DNA from: Clarireedia homoeocarpa | Lineage: Eukaryota; Ascomycota; Leotiomycetes; Helotiales; Rutstroemiaceae | Direction of reading: 5' to 3' | DNA: 64,000 nucleotides | NCBI GenBank assembly: GCA_001465935.1 | Contig: LNKV01000008.1 | Coordinates: 496,001-560,000, forward strand | In this document: piece after piece, positions 44,660 through 55,645 of the stretch | How positions within the stretch are numbered: position 1 is the first letter of the stretch | Layout: every line of letters starts with the position of its first letter | Made by a program: the position numbers and the translations under genes | The notes under the pieces: generated by a model | Databases searched by the model: none | Told to the model about the DNA's origin: nothing | What the model saw: the letters and a program-made list of their open reading frames with translations, nothing else

Positions 44660-45740
44660 TCATTTCTTCCTCCTCCATACAGTCATCCCTTCATCCTTCC
44701 CAGCAAAGCTCGGCATTGCAATTCTACATGTAAGCTCCCACCCTTTCATTTCCTTCTCAAACCATTCTTCTACGGTGTAATCGCTGAAGCCCGTATACCG
44801 ATTCGCATTCTGCGTGCCAACAACCACAACCGTATCTCCCTTATAGGCTCCCAGAACTCTTTTAGTGAAGGTTCCCGCCGTAACCATATAGACCATCAAC
44901 AGCACTTTATCCTGCCCACCCTTATTCTTCCTCAAATACTCCACCCCATCCGCCTTCACCGTATCATCTATCCACATCCATCTGTATTCACTCGCCATAC
45001 TGTCCACAGCCATAACATCCACTTTCATCCGTCGCAGCATATACGTCCAATACCCATTCCCACTAGCCATATCGATAGCCCCATTCACAGTACTCGACTC
45101 CTTCACCAGCTGTGATAGTATGTACAGCGCATCGTACGACGGCACCACACACCCAAAATGATGGTAAAGAACCGGCAGCATCGGATGCGTCATTTTTGCG
45201 CTCGCAGGATTCGAATAATGGGCGTCGGGCAAGGGCCCGACAAATGCCACCATTTGACAGGAATGAGCCCAGATGTCATAGTAGGGATTGATGTGATTCT
45301 TCGCTTTTGGAATTTTGTATGCGGGCGCGATGCGATGCACTTGTAAATACTCGGCTACTGCTTTGCGGGGAGAACCTTTCTTTGCATTGGAGGAGAATGC
45401 GATCAGGGCTTTGGAGGTGTCGGTCGTGGGAGAGAAGATTGAGGTGTATGCTTCGACATCTGTGGGCGGGACCTTTGGGTCAGTCAACATTGATGCGCGT
45501 GGTCGATATGGGAGGACATACCTCAATTGGCTTTCCATGTTCCTGATATATGTATTTCTGTTTGCCTTTGTCGATCGCTTCTTGGATTTGAGGCAGGGTT
45601 TTTGCGAAGGATTCTGCACGGTAGATGTACGTGTCGTCTTCTTCTGGGAGTTTAAAAGTCTCGCGGATGGTTTTGCAGAACTCATCGTCGATTATACCGT
45701 GCCAGGAGTCGAACACTTCTTGGGGAGATGGTGAAGACAT
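44660..45740 (-). CDS. Class I SAM-methyltransferase-like protein, unknown substrate
   Basis: Exons 45522-45740 and 44660-45472, with a 49-bp intron (GTATGT...CCAAAG), give 343 residues. The start is the ATG of MSSPSPQEVFDSWHGIIDD. A glycine-rich SAM-site-like segment GAIDMASGNGYWTYML is followed by VDVMAVDSMASEYRWMW, which fits motif II, and the C-terminus ends TVWRRKK. The N-terminal third (YIYRAESFAKTLPQIQEAID) is helical. The protein belongs to a conserved fungal group without a known substrate, as far as I can tell. The methyltransferase call rests on the single motif and fold order. Confidence 0.75.
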
Positions 45741-47794
45741 TTTCTGTGATATGAAGGAGAAGAGGTTAATTGCAAGTGTTGAGTCTTTATGGATGCGTCG
45801 ATCTCGTTGCACGAACGGCTTGCTGCAAAGCCCGAGCTGTTGATTAACTGCGGAAAATGAAGTCACAGCAATTGACTTCAACCATGAGTTTGCATACGGC
45901 AAGCTCAGTACTCCGTAGTGGGGGACATTTTTGTTTACTAATGACGTCCACACCTGCGCCGCATCGCGAGAGAACGAGAACACCGCGTGAGTTTCGTGAA
46001 CATTTTTCCTCACACAAATCCTACGAATTCGGACACCTGACACGAACCCTTCCCATCAAAGGATGTATGGGCTTCGAGTTTCGACATCAGTTCGGAGCGA
46101 TTTGCTGGGTTCGAATGTAAGCCAACAAGTGACTAGACTGGTTCAAGCGCACCATCATTAACCAAGAGCCTTCCCTCGATGTCAAATCCTGAAGACTGCA
46201 GCGCGGTGCTGAGGAAAGCAGCTATGTAGCTACATGGCATCATGAGGGGATTCCGGCATGTTGATTTCGAGCAGCACATGGATGAGGTATGGATGAGGTA
46301 CAAAGGTAGTGGCTTGGTTTACTTAGGCAGTGCTCCTGGAATGAATCTCGGCAGGAGCTGGGTAATACACCGTCTTCGCTAACAGTAAAGGGGGGAGGGA
46401 TGCCTGTGGCCTGTGGCTAGTTTCCTTTGCTCGCTCAGCACGGCCAATGAAGTAACGTTACGCATCCGTCCCGCAGAGGTCCCATGGAGCAAAAAGGGCC
46501 CCTCCTCTGCCAGCAGAGCTTATTGTACTCATATATCATGGCTACTTCCGCGTGCTGCAATGCCGCCGAGTGGTATTACGCCGCACAACTATATTTCTTC
46601 CTAGCCTGTTTAACATTTAAATGAATTTTCTTTCCCCGGTATCCTTGAGTATATTCGTACTTTGTCACGCACTCACTGTTGGTGAGAAGGAATAATATCG
46701 GTTCGAGGCCCGTGAATCGGCGTTTGGCTTCAGTATGGCCTGATATCTTGGACGGCCCGGGTCTTAAGCAGGAACATTCGAAGTAGACATCCCGTTTATC
46801 AAGGGTTCCAAATCGCACTATCGAAAAAAAAAAAACCTGTGATATTGCATTACACGGTAGAATGCAAGTTCTCTATTGTCTTCCCGCAAAATTTTAAATG
46901 TGCTGGTATGCGTGAAGTGAGTGTGATATGGGGTCTTTGTACAAAGACCAACAATGTCTTGTTCCGCCCTTGCTGATCTGCCCTTGCTGATCTTATAACT
47001 TATGATACTTAACACTTTACTGTTGATCGTCGTCCAACTGTTGATCTTCGTCCGACTGTTTGATTTTCGTCCGACTGTTGATCTTCGTGTTCCCGTAGAG
47101 CTCTGTCCACACACCCCAAAGATAGCGTACGTAACCATAAAGGTCCCGGTCTGGCCGAGTGGGGGGACCAGGGGGCGGAGAATAGCCATTTCAGATACGA
47201 AAAAGCTGAGCAACCAAAGATTTTACAATCCCAATGTGCCGGAACCCAGGGGATGTGAATCAGCCAGATACAAGTACAATTACTTGTTGGTGGCGTGAAA
47301 TGATTGTCTGAGAAGTTTTGGCTCACTACCTCGACCCCATATTTGCCCCTATCCATAACATCCATTTGTGATATCAAAACGTGTGCATGAAAGTTTTATC
47401 CGGTGATATCACCAATTACGCGCCCTAAACATTTCGCAAGGAGTGATACCCAATGATCGACATTATATCCTATTTTGGCGCCGGGCCTGAGACAATGACC
47501 GGTGCACGTTGGGATAGGGCCGATACGAATCATTTTGGGTACTCGCCTTTGAGGAGCTTGCTCCGGCAATGCCTCGGAATGATTTCCGAAAGATGGACGT
47601 ATAGGTGAGAGAAAAAGTTCGATTGTGACGTGGATTCTCAATATCAGTTGTGCAGCTGGGACTTGTGAGCTTACTTATAGAAAATGAAATTGGTACATCG
47701 ATTGTCGACGTAATATAGACACAGCCATCAAAAGCTGCAAATGGTATCATAGTTACAAAAGAAAACAGATTGACTGGATGTTTTCCAATCCCCC
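45741..47794. other. 2-kb region without a supported gene
   Basis: Only short shadow frames. A degenerate 18-bp repeat is present at 47024-47090. A tRNA-like snippet near 47147 was rejected. Confidence 0.55.
47024..47090. repeat. Imperfect 18-bp repeat (CTGTTGATCTTCGTCCGA)
   Basis: Four imperfect copies of the 18-bp unit stand in tandem, with single-base changes and small indels. Confidence 0.75.
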
Positions 47795-49189
47795 TCAAGC
47801 ACGCCAGCCCTTTTGCTGCTCTGTAAATTCGACCTTTCCTCCAACTAAGCTCTTCACAGAATCGCTTCGACCCCTCGAATCTTCCCTCCTCGTGGCTGTG
47901 CTCCCTGCTCTCGAATACTGGGACTCTTCACTATCCTGAACTATTGTCTGACGAACAACAATATCCCCTAACCCACCGGTAGCAGTCCCCCCATTCTTTG
48001 AAAAGTTGTTTCCCACGGAAGCTCCATTCCCTAATTCTAAATCCTCCGAATCGACCTTTTCTAACCCTTTCAGCCTTGAAATCCGTGCTCGCGCTCCTGA
48101 TTCCAATTTGCGTAACTCATTTTCTGGCTCCGCATGTTTCCGACTATGCATTCCAACGCTTGTTCTTACAAGCGCTTTTCGTGTCGAGATGTAAAGCAGG
48201 ACGTCGATGACACCGCAAGATGCCATGAAACTTCCGGCGACGGGAAAGAATATTAAAGGTGGGGGATTGCCTGCCATTGTGGAGACACGCGCTGCTGCAA
48301 GCGGGAGGGTGAGCGCGACATAGGAGAAAGGATAGACGACCATATAGCGGGCAGTTTTATGGATTCGTTGCCTAGATCTTGCAAAGGTGTTGTTGGATGG
48401 AGAGACGATGGTTGTGGTTGTTGTACCAGCATGATTGTATGCCGAAGGGGAGGTTGCATCATGGATTGGGGTAGTGGAGCGGGAGTTGGAAGGGGCGCTG
48501 GCCAGGAGGCGACCCCGGAGAGAGAAGAAGACGCTGATGTAAATCACCAGGGAGCCGAGTTGCGCGGTGAAAATCCAAAGGTAGTGAAGATATAGGCGCT
48601 CATGTTCATGAGTGTCACTAACCCAGCACTTTGGAAGTCATTAGCCAGTTGCTCAATTTACAACATTGGGAGGACTTACCCAGGCTCCAGCTGGGACGAA
48701 GAACTCGTCTTTACTAAGTATTGGACCAATTGCTGTCAGGAGCAAGCAGAATACCCATATACCCACTACTGCCACCACGAAGTTTCCATGGCCAATCTGT
48801 TTGTGCGCCACGAGATTCACGAATGTATGTATGGCGATAGCTAGTACCCAGAGCCCAGACGACACATCCCCAATCTGAACGAGCCACCCTTGAGCGAAGC
48901 ATTGCGAGTTCCCACCAACCAGCTTCCCTTGCGCCACCCAATAGAACGATAATAGAAAGGACAGAGCTTGCTGGAAATCGGCGAGAAGGAGGTTGTAGAT
49001 GAGAACAAAAACTTGATTCCTATGAATAGGCAGGTCGTAGTATCGTTTCCAGTATATCATGCGATATGTGATGAAGCTCATTAACGTAAACGTCGAAATC
49101 GTAGACAACAGACCAAACAATCCCATAGCAATCATACCATTGCGTACATCGCCCGGCAAGGGATCTAGATTCGTGCTTGAGTGTACCAT
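47795..49189 (-). CDS. Git3/cAMP-receptor-like G protein-coupled receptor
   Basis: Exons 48680-49189 and 47795-48628, with a 51-bp phase-0 intron, give 447 residues. The hydrophobic profile suggests seven helices: five in exon 1 (from GMIAMGLFGLLSTISTFTLM) and two in exon 2. YNLLLADFQQALSFLLSFYW is the helix III-type hallmark of fungal Git3/Gpr1-like receptors, and WISSDT-like CWVSDTHEHERLYLHYLWIF follows the intron. The long Ser/Arg-rich cytosolic tail (EDSEESQYSRAGSTATRRE) offers phosphorylation sites. Such receptors couple to G-alpha/adenylate cyclase in nutrient sensing. The ligand is unknown. Confidence 0.88.
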
Positions 49190-50254
49190 TGTCGCTGAAA
49201 AATGTCACAGCTGGGTTGCCAAAGCTGATGGAGGATACCCAAGGCTGGGGATGATGCTATAATAAACAGCATTGACAGACAACAGCATTGGCAGTGACAG
49301 CGGCGCAAACAGGACTGTAGACAATTTAGAGAGGCAGGTTTGATTAAAAGACTAGCACTTCTTGACTGGCTCGATGTTAAAGAGTATGGTGCATTTTGCA
49401 AAGTAGACCAGCGATAGGGTACTAGCCACACTCTCATCTCCGTGTCCCAAGTTTCCAGAACAAATGAGACACGATCGTCCTACCCCCTTCCCTAAACAAC
49501 CCGCGTTTTCAGCTCCCCCTCAATCTCGGTATATGCACTGTGCAAGACACACCTTTGGCTCATGTTGTCAGGAGCTTGGCCCGGCCCAGACGGTACAGCA
49601 CATGGGAATCCTTATTTGGTTGGTAAAAGTGATCCAGAAGAACGTGATGGCGGCGTTGTGATTGATGCAGGAGTACAAGTATACTCCGAGAGACAGGGTC
49701 CGTGTGGGGAGGGTGGTATCACTTAGTCAGAGTAGAACTAGTCGTAGTACAGCACACATTTACCGAAGTAATATACTTCCGTACCTTGATTATCAATCGG
49801 GTATTCAATGTTTTCGGCTAGCTTGGATAATTTCTGATAAAATGGTTGAGATTGTAATACGAGTAGTAATAGCACTCTGCACGAGTATTTTGCTTTGAAC
49901 TTTTTTGGACGGCTTTGAAATCTTTGAAAAGAAAACCGTGGTGAAATCTGAGTTTCAATACTCCACTAAACGTCACCACAGAAGCACATCCCCCAATCGA
50001 TCAGGGGCTCACCCACTGGCACTCCACCAAAACAAACATTATCAGACAACAGGACTCTTATAGTGCTCGATCACGACCACTGGTGATTGCACAAAGATCC
50101 ACATGTTAGAGTTAATTGAGCAGACGAAGTGGGCTCTAGAATGCCATCTCTATGGAATAGACAAACGTGGCTAGAGGGCTAGAGGATTGATTCCCAACTA
50201 GCTTACAGATTTCTGTCTTGCATGGGCATACTGAAGATGCGTATTTATTTCTCA
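49190..50254. other. Intergenic region
   Basis: About 1.07 kb covering the GPCR promoter and the 3' side of the oxidase gene. No gene is seen. Confidence 0.55.
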
Positions 50255-51958
50255 CTATGAAGTGCTTTGAAGACAAGGAAACTGTTCCGCCGCGGACTCC
50301 TCCTTGAACCCCACGCATTTCCAGCAATTCAATAAATCATCTGGATCATATTTCCTCTTGATAGCCAGCAACTTTTCATAATTCTCAGTCCCCCACCAAG
50401 CTTCTTTCCAATCAATGGCCCACGGAAAGTCCTCATTGAGATAACCACCTGTACTGCCCGTAGCTTCCTTGATCGCTGTCGTTAAATTATTGACTGTAGC
50501 TATCTGAGTCTTTCGCTGCTGGGTGGTAGAGTTGTATGTCCAAGTCCCACTGTATCCAAGTTCCCAAAGGGTATCTCTCCATGCAGGTGTGGCGGACGTG
50601 GATCCTTCTTTCCAAGGATAAAGCCAGGGTGTTGTATTTGGCACGTAGATTGTACGGCCAAGCGATACCAGGGTTTGCAAGAACCCCATAAGTTTCGTTC
50701 TACCTGCTGTGCTGTTAAACGCAGATGCGGGAACCAGCCTTCCCGCCAATGGTCGCAGGCCGCCAACTGCCGCTTCGTTCGGTATTACATATTTGACATA
50801 GAAGTCATACCAAGATGGAAGAACTTCAATAACAGAGGAACCATTATTTGTCTCGGCAAATTTCGTGGCGGTGTTCATTGTTTTGACCGCCTCCGTAAGG
50901 TTGAGAAGTGGAGTTACCGCGATGATATTCGTGCTTTGGTAATGTCCACCCCAGCCTTGATTTGCCCATGGTAGGGTATTATTGACGATGATCGAGAGCC
51001 ACTCCATGATATTGGAAGAAGTCTGAGCGTAACGTATGTATGCTACTGCGAGTGGAAACCTTGGCTCAACACGGGCTGTAGCTTCCATAACGACTCCAAA
51101 TGTTCCACCGCCACCGCCTCGAAGAGCCCAAAAAAGATCCGGATTCTGGCATTCGTTGGCAACTCGCAAAACGCCATCTGGTGTAACAATTTTGAATTGT
51201 ACTGCACGATCAATCCCAAGCCCATAGACTGGGGAAAGAACCGAATGTCCGCCGCCTTGTACCCAGCCTCCAGCGACTCCAATGGTTGTTGCATAACCTC
51301 CAATATAGGTGACATTATGCGCTTCAGCAAATTCATAAACCTCGTTCGTGTTCACACCAGCCGCAGTGGTGATAGCATTCACAGAACTGGTACCATTGCA
51401 TCCCTCCGGTACAAATGAAGGATTATGGGACATCTTGGTCAATTTTCGTACCCAGAGAGCCAAAGAGCCTTTTCGGCTGTTGCGAGCGACATAATCATGG
51501 CCACTGTTTTTGATGGATAATCTTACTCTGGTCTCTCTGGAGAATTTGAAAGCAGCTACGACGTCTGAGGCGGACTCAACCTCAATGTAATATTTCGACA
51601 CACTTCCCTGGTTGCAACTGACATTTGTAAATGCAGTTGGATCTGTGGGAGATGCGTTGTTGAGGGTGCATTTATCTGTAGCATTTGTAAAGCAAATCTC
51701 ATCCTGGTTATTCATAAAACCATTATAGAATTCGGCTCGATAATCAGATGAAGTATAATTGGCTTGAATCTGAGCGCAAGCTTCTGCGTTCGGGGTGACA
51801 GCTCGCCCCTCATACAGTGAGAAGCAGGGTAGCGATAGTGGTGCTGCTGAGTGCAGATGACCTGATACGGTTTTATTAAGGGCGGCCCAGATATCGTCGC
51901 ATCTGATACTTTTGATGAAGGACGAGAAGAGGAAAACAAGCAACAGAACACGAAGCAT
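50255..51958 (-). CDS. Secreted FAD-linked oxidase, berberine-bridge-enzyme type
   Basis: Intronless, 567 residues with a signal peptide (about residues 1-20) and many N-glycosylation sequons. The FAD-binding PCMH domain shows RLSIKNSGHDY, whose His is the usual covalent FAD attachment site, then GGWVQGGGHS in place of the second, cysteine attachment loop. LFWALRGGGGGTFGVV closes the domain. The C-terminal BBE motif is near the end (YYG-like NYEKLLAIKRKYDPDDLLNC). The family oxidises sugars, alcohols or alkaloid precursors using O2 and makes H2O2. No cluster of biosynthetic genes surrounds it, so a free-standing secreted oxidase is more likely. The substrate is unknown. Confidence 0.9.
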   Translation of the reverse strand: MLRVLLLVFLFSSFIKSIRCDDIWAALNKTVSGHLHSAAPLSLPCFSLYEGRAVTPNAEACAQIQANYTSSDYRAEFYNGFMNNQDEICFTNATDKCTLNNASPTDPTAFTNVSCNQGSVSKYYIEVESASDVVAAFKFSRETRVRLSIKNSGHDYVARNSRKGSLALWVRKLTKMSHNPSFVPEGCNGTSSVNAITTAAGVNTNEVYEFAEAHNVTYIGGYATTIGVAGGWVQGGGHSVLSPVYGLGIDRAVQFKIVTPDGVLRVANECQNPDLFWALRGGGGGTFGVVMEATARVEPRFPLAVAYIRYAQTSSNIMEWLSIIVNNTLPWANQGWGGHYQSTNIIAVTPLLNLTEAVKTMNTATKFAETNNGSSVIEVLPSWYDFYVKYVIPNEAAVGGLRPLAGRLVPASAFNSTAGRTKLMGFLQTLVSLGRTIYVPNTTPWLYPWKEGSTSATPAWRDTLWELGYSGTWTYNSTTQQRKTQIATVNNLTTAIKEATGSTGGYLNEDFPWAIDWKEAWWGTENYEKLLAIKRKYDPDDLLNCWKCVGFKEESAAEQFPCLQSTS

Positions 51959-52790
51959 GGTGACAGATCAATGAAAGAAGCATTGACAGAACGGCATGAA
52001 CACGCGGAGGAAATGGCAGCACAAGATTTTTATAGGATTTTTATAAGCTTAGCAGACCGACTCCTTGTATATCGGGTATGCAGTAACCTGTCTTTATCAG
52101 CATGCAGCATGCAGCATGCACCTCGCAGCTCGCGGCTTGCAGCTTTCCAGCTTTCCAGCTTTCCAGCTTTCCAGTTGTCCAGCTGGGGGGGGAAGGGGGG
52201 GGGGAGGGGGGAACATTTCGCGGCGGAAAGTGGCCGGGTCTACTTCGTACAGTGCAGCTTCTTGGGCGCAATCCCGAGCTCAGGCAATGGATGGGTGTTG
52301 CTTAGCAGGGGCCAGGCCCAGGCCCAGGATAACGAGATGGAGATGCCATGATTTCTTGTCATGTGGGGGAGCCGCCGTGTTATATGCTGAGCCATATGCT
52401 GAGCCGTACACCTGCACACCTGCACTTGCACGTTGGAACGCATCAATCGATATCTCTGTGGGAGGAGCTGCACGTTTCTCTGTTGTGTCGTTGCCTTTGG
52501 TGCTTTTCATTTTGCCTCTTTGACCGGAGATCCAAGATGCCCCGAAAGCTCGAAGAACTACTTCCGTCCGACGCTTTCTTTTCTACTCGGCGTAAACGAA
52601 TGCGAATGCGGATCGAATGCGAATGCGGATCGCATTGCACGGATTAACGGTTACCCTTAGCTTTGGGAGTCAACAAATACAAATACAAATACAAATATAT
52701 ATATCTACATCGCATCGCATCGCACCTCTGCGCAAATCTTCTGGCGACCACTACATATAAAAAGATTATACACACATCTGCGACTCAAAA
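51959..52790. other. Repeat-rich intergenic region
   Basis: The divergent region between the oxidase and SDR genes is full of simple repeats: GCAGCAT (about 52097-52119), CTTTCCAG (52138-52182), a G-run (52183-52210), CGAATG/CGGATC (52596-52634) and ACAAAT (52674-52698). The open frames in it are repeat-driven and are not called. Confidence 0.6.
52138..52210. repeat. CTTTCCAG tandem repeat followed by G-rich run
   Basis: Four to five units of AGCTTTCC(AG) are followed by about 25 bases that are almost all G. The G-rich strand could form a quadruplex. Confidence 0.85.
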
Positions 52791-53861
52791 ATGCTCTTCG
52801 GTTTTCTCAGCAGACCAACTATCGCCTTCAATCCAGAAAAGGACATTCCTGACCTGTCCGGAAAAGTGATCCTCGTAACAGGCGGTAACTCTCCCCGGCC
52901 TCTCATCTCATCTCACCTCATCCCATCCCATGCAATATTGCGCTCATCTTCTACTTCTATTCCCCTTGAACTAACCGCTGTGCTTCCAGGAAACGTCGGT
53001 CTTGGCCTCGAAACCATCCTACAATTGTCCAAACATAACCCGTCACGAATCTACCTCGCAGCCCGAACGCAGTCCAAAGCCGAGTCCGCCATCAAAGAGA
53101 TACAATCCAAAGTACCCGATGCACCGATAAGCTTCCTACAATGCGATCTTACTTCGCTCCCGTCCGTTCAGAAATGTGCGGAAGAGTTCAAGAGCAGAGA
53201 GACTCGATTGGATCTCTTATTCCTGAATGCAGGCGTCATGGCATTGCCCCCGGGAACGACTGAACAGGGTTACGAGATTCAATTTGGAACAAATCATGTT
53301 GGGCATGCATTGTTGACAAAATTATTGTTGCCGACATTGCTGAAAACTGCAGAGGAAAAAGACTCAGATGTTCGCGTAGTGGCCCTCTCCAGTGCTGGTC
53401 ATGCACTTACGCCCCCACAAGGCATTGTCTTCGAGGAATTGAAGTCGGAGATGAAGAACTATCATACCTTTCGAAGGTATGGGCAATCCAAGCTTGCGAA
53501 TATCCTCTTTGCGAAAGGCCTTCAAAAAAGATATGGGAGTAAAGGCATTACTGCGGTTGCTGTCCACCCGGGTGTGGTAAATACAAATCTATTTACGCCG
53601 GTGCTTGGGGGGTTTGGGCCGATTGGGAAAGTCGTGGGTATGACGCAGGGCTTTTTCTACACGAGCCAGAAAGACGGCGCAAAGAATCAACTTTGGGCAG
53701 CTGTAGGTAAGAAGGGTATCAATAAAGGGGAGGTCACTCCTGGGGAGTATTTCTGCCCCGTGGCCACACCTGGGCAAGGAAGCAAGAACTCGGGGGACGA
53801 GAAGCTGGCCGATAAATTGTGGGAGTGGACAGAGAAAGAGCTGGAGACTTATAGTGCTTGA
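52791..53861 (+). CDS. Short-chain dehydrogenase/reductase, retinol-dehydrogenase-like
   Basis: Exons 52791-52884 and 52990-53861 give 321 residues. The 105-bp intron (GTAACT donor, CTAACC branch site, TCCAG) splits the nucleotide motif TGG/NVGLG at residues 30-37. FLNAG (111-113), the catalytic Ser in VALSSAG and YGQSK (Y195, K199) complete a classical SDR active site. The order and length match fungal NAD(P)-dependent dehydrogenases annotated as retinol dehydrogenase 12-like; the true substrate is unknown. The intron is a multiple of three and contains no stop, so the retained form would stay in frame with 35 extra residues inside the cofactor loop. Confidence 0.92.
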   Translation: MLFGFLSRPTIAFNPEKDIPDLSGKVILVTGGNSPRPLISSHLIPSHAILRSSSTSIPLELTAVLPGNVGLGLETILQLSKHNPSRIYLAARTQSKAESAIKEIQSKVPDAPISFLQCDLTSLPSVQKCAEEFKSRETRLDLLFLNAGVMALPPGTTEQGYEIQFGTNHVGHALLTKLLLPTLLKTAEEKDSDVRVVALSSAGHALTPPQGIVFEELKSEMKNYHTFRRYGQSKLANILFAKGLQKRYGSKGITAVAVHPGVVNTNLFTPVLGGFGPIGKVVGMTQGFFYTSQKDGAKNQLWAAVGKKGINKGEVTPGEYFCPVATPGQGSKNSGDEKLADKLWEWTEKELETYSA

Positions 53862-54729
53862 GAGAGTGTTTGAATATCCTGAGCTACGAGGAACGGTTTG
53901 TCAGAACGCTCTCTGTTCCTCTTACAAACTGCACCAATGTGTATTTTATACTGCGCGGCTTCTAATTTAATGGGTACTGGGACGTCGAAAGATTTTCGGC
54001 GACATGATTCATTGCGGACCACATTGAATTGAGCTCACAGAAGTTTATGCGTGCCGAGCCTGTAAGATGTGGAATATAGCTCGAATATACCTGGAATATA
54101 CCTGGAATATACCTCATAGAGACATACACACGACTCGAAGCGGTCCGAGATGCATACGGTAGCTCGAAAAAGCAAGTCGCTGCTCCAACCACCAATGAAG
54201 AATCCGCTGCGTGTTCGCTATCTGCACTATCTGCACTCTCTCTCTCTCTCCTTCCACCTTCCATCTCTCCGGACTGCCATCCCACCCGCCGTCGCCGCCC
54301 GAGAACTACCGAGTCAGAGCCTGGCAACTTCACAAGCAAGACGGCAAGATCATCAGCAGCATCCTTTCCTCAATCCAGCCCTATCCATACGATCCGCCAG
54401 TCAGATATGTGTATCCCCACACAAGCTTTTGCTTCTCCATACTTTGTGGCGTGATTTGCGCAGTAAGTCACCCGTTATTCCACCCACTAATCCCCATTTT
54501 GGGTAGCCCAAGCTGCTTATTTTCGCCATGTTTGACTCCGCATACTTCGTACGGACAAATAAATGTAGACACAAACAATGTAGGCACAAACTGTATTTAA
54601 GCTATTGAAGAAGGATTTTGCAGTCATTTCTCCAATCCAGTACTTTTCTCTCTCTCAACGTCAACCGGTGCTCCTCTGTCCCTCCCTTCGTCCATATCCC
54701 CCCTACCAGGACCCCCCAAGTCGGCAAAA
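53862..54729. other. Intergenic region with an AATATACCTGG repeat
   Basis: A tandem 11-bp unit (GAATATACCTG) occurs three times at about 54083-54114, and a CT run at 54238-54251. Open frames here are C/T-rich leader or shadow frames. Confidence 0.55.
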
Positions 54730-55490
54730 ATGACGGCCCCGCTTCCGCAAAAGTCCTACACGGCTGAGCCGGTTCCACCCCATTACCTGTCCCTCGCAGA
54801 GCCTTCGACAGCAAACGCAACACAGGAGAAAGTTTTATGGATAGGATGTTCGGATTCTCTCGTGTCCGAGACCGATACTCTGACAAACGTCAACCGATCC
54901 GAGATTTTCGTCCATCGTAACTTGGGAAATCGTGTTAGTGTAGGAGATGTTAGTAGTGGGAGTGCACTGGAGTGGTGCATTGAAGGGTTGAAGGTACGTA
55001 TAATTGCATCAATCCAGCTTGTCTCGTAAATCTCACAATATGATGGCGTTAAAATACTTACCACACCATCAGGTCCAACATATAATAGTATGCGGCCACT
55101 ATGACTGCCACTTACTTTCCGAGTCCAAAAGCGATAGCAACAACTGGTACCAGTACGATAACCCCGCCCCCGCGCCCCCCCTCTTTCTTTCTCTAATTCT
55201 CTCTTCCTCTGATTCTTCCCCCCCTCCTTCTTCCCACAATATCTAACCCCCCCGCCAAAAGCGACTTCATCCAACTTCATCAGCTATCCGACGCCCAAGA
55301 ACCACCCACCCAGGACCAAAAAGCCCGGAACCGACATTTCGAAGAATTGTACGTCTTGGCTGAGGTTGAATGGCTCAAAAAGCAAGACCAGGTTCAGCGA
55401 GCCATGAAGGAATGGGGTTGTCAAGTTCACGCATTTGTTTACGACAGAGAACTCGGGAGCTGCGTTAGACTTGTGGAGAAGGAAGGGTAA
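54730..55490 (+). CDS. Beta-carbonic anhydrase, short and with an altered active-site Arg
   Basis: Exons 54730-54993, 55073-55146 and 55262-55490 close in phase and give 188 residues. Beta-CA features are KVLWIGCSDS (zinc ligand C40, then D42), IFVHRNLGNRV and HIIVCGHYDCH (H97, C100). The C-terminal helix-strand pair ends VHAFVYDRELGSCVRL. The catalytic Asp-Arg dyad motif CSDSR reads CSDSL, and CGHxxCGG lacks its Gly pair. The second intron (115 bp, acceptor AAAAG, CTAACC branch) removes a repetitive C/T tract. Either a divergent, possibly inactive homologue or one that binds zinc in another way; the usual reaction is CO2 hydration. Confidence 0.82.
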
Positions 55491-55645
55491 GGAAAGGAAT
55501 AGTATGGTAGATGTGTTGAATCGTATAGCTATTAATTAATGTACATTATACCTTCCAAACAATGCAAAAATCACAGCGTGCAACTGGTAAACATTCGTTC
55601 CGGAAAGCTCAAACTCAACATATCATACAAACAACCCCCCCCCCC

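Noticed and set aside
46695..46715. GGTTCGAGGCC, a tRNA B-box-like string
   Set aside because: No A-box or cloverleaf in the preceding 70-90 bases.
47143..47190. TGGCCGAGTGG-like segment reminiscent of a tRNA D-arm/A-box
   Set aside because: No anticodon stem, no B-box at the right distance and no matching acceptor stem.
47795..55490. A secondary-metabolite cluster around the BBE oxidase and SDR
   Set aside because: No PKS, NRPS, terpene synthase, P450 or pathway regulator is nearby; neighbours are housekeeping or signalling genes.
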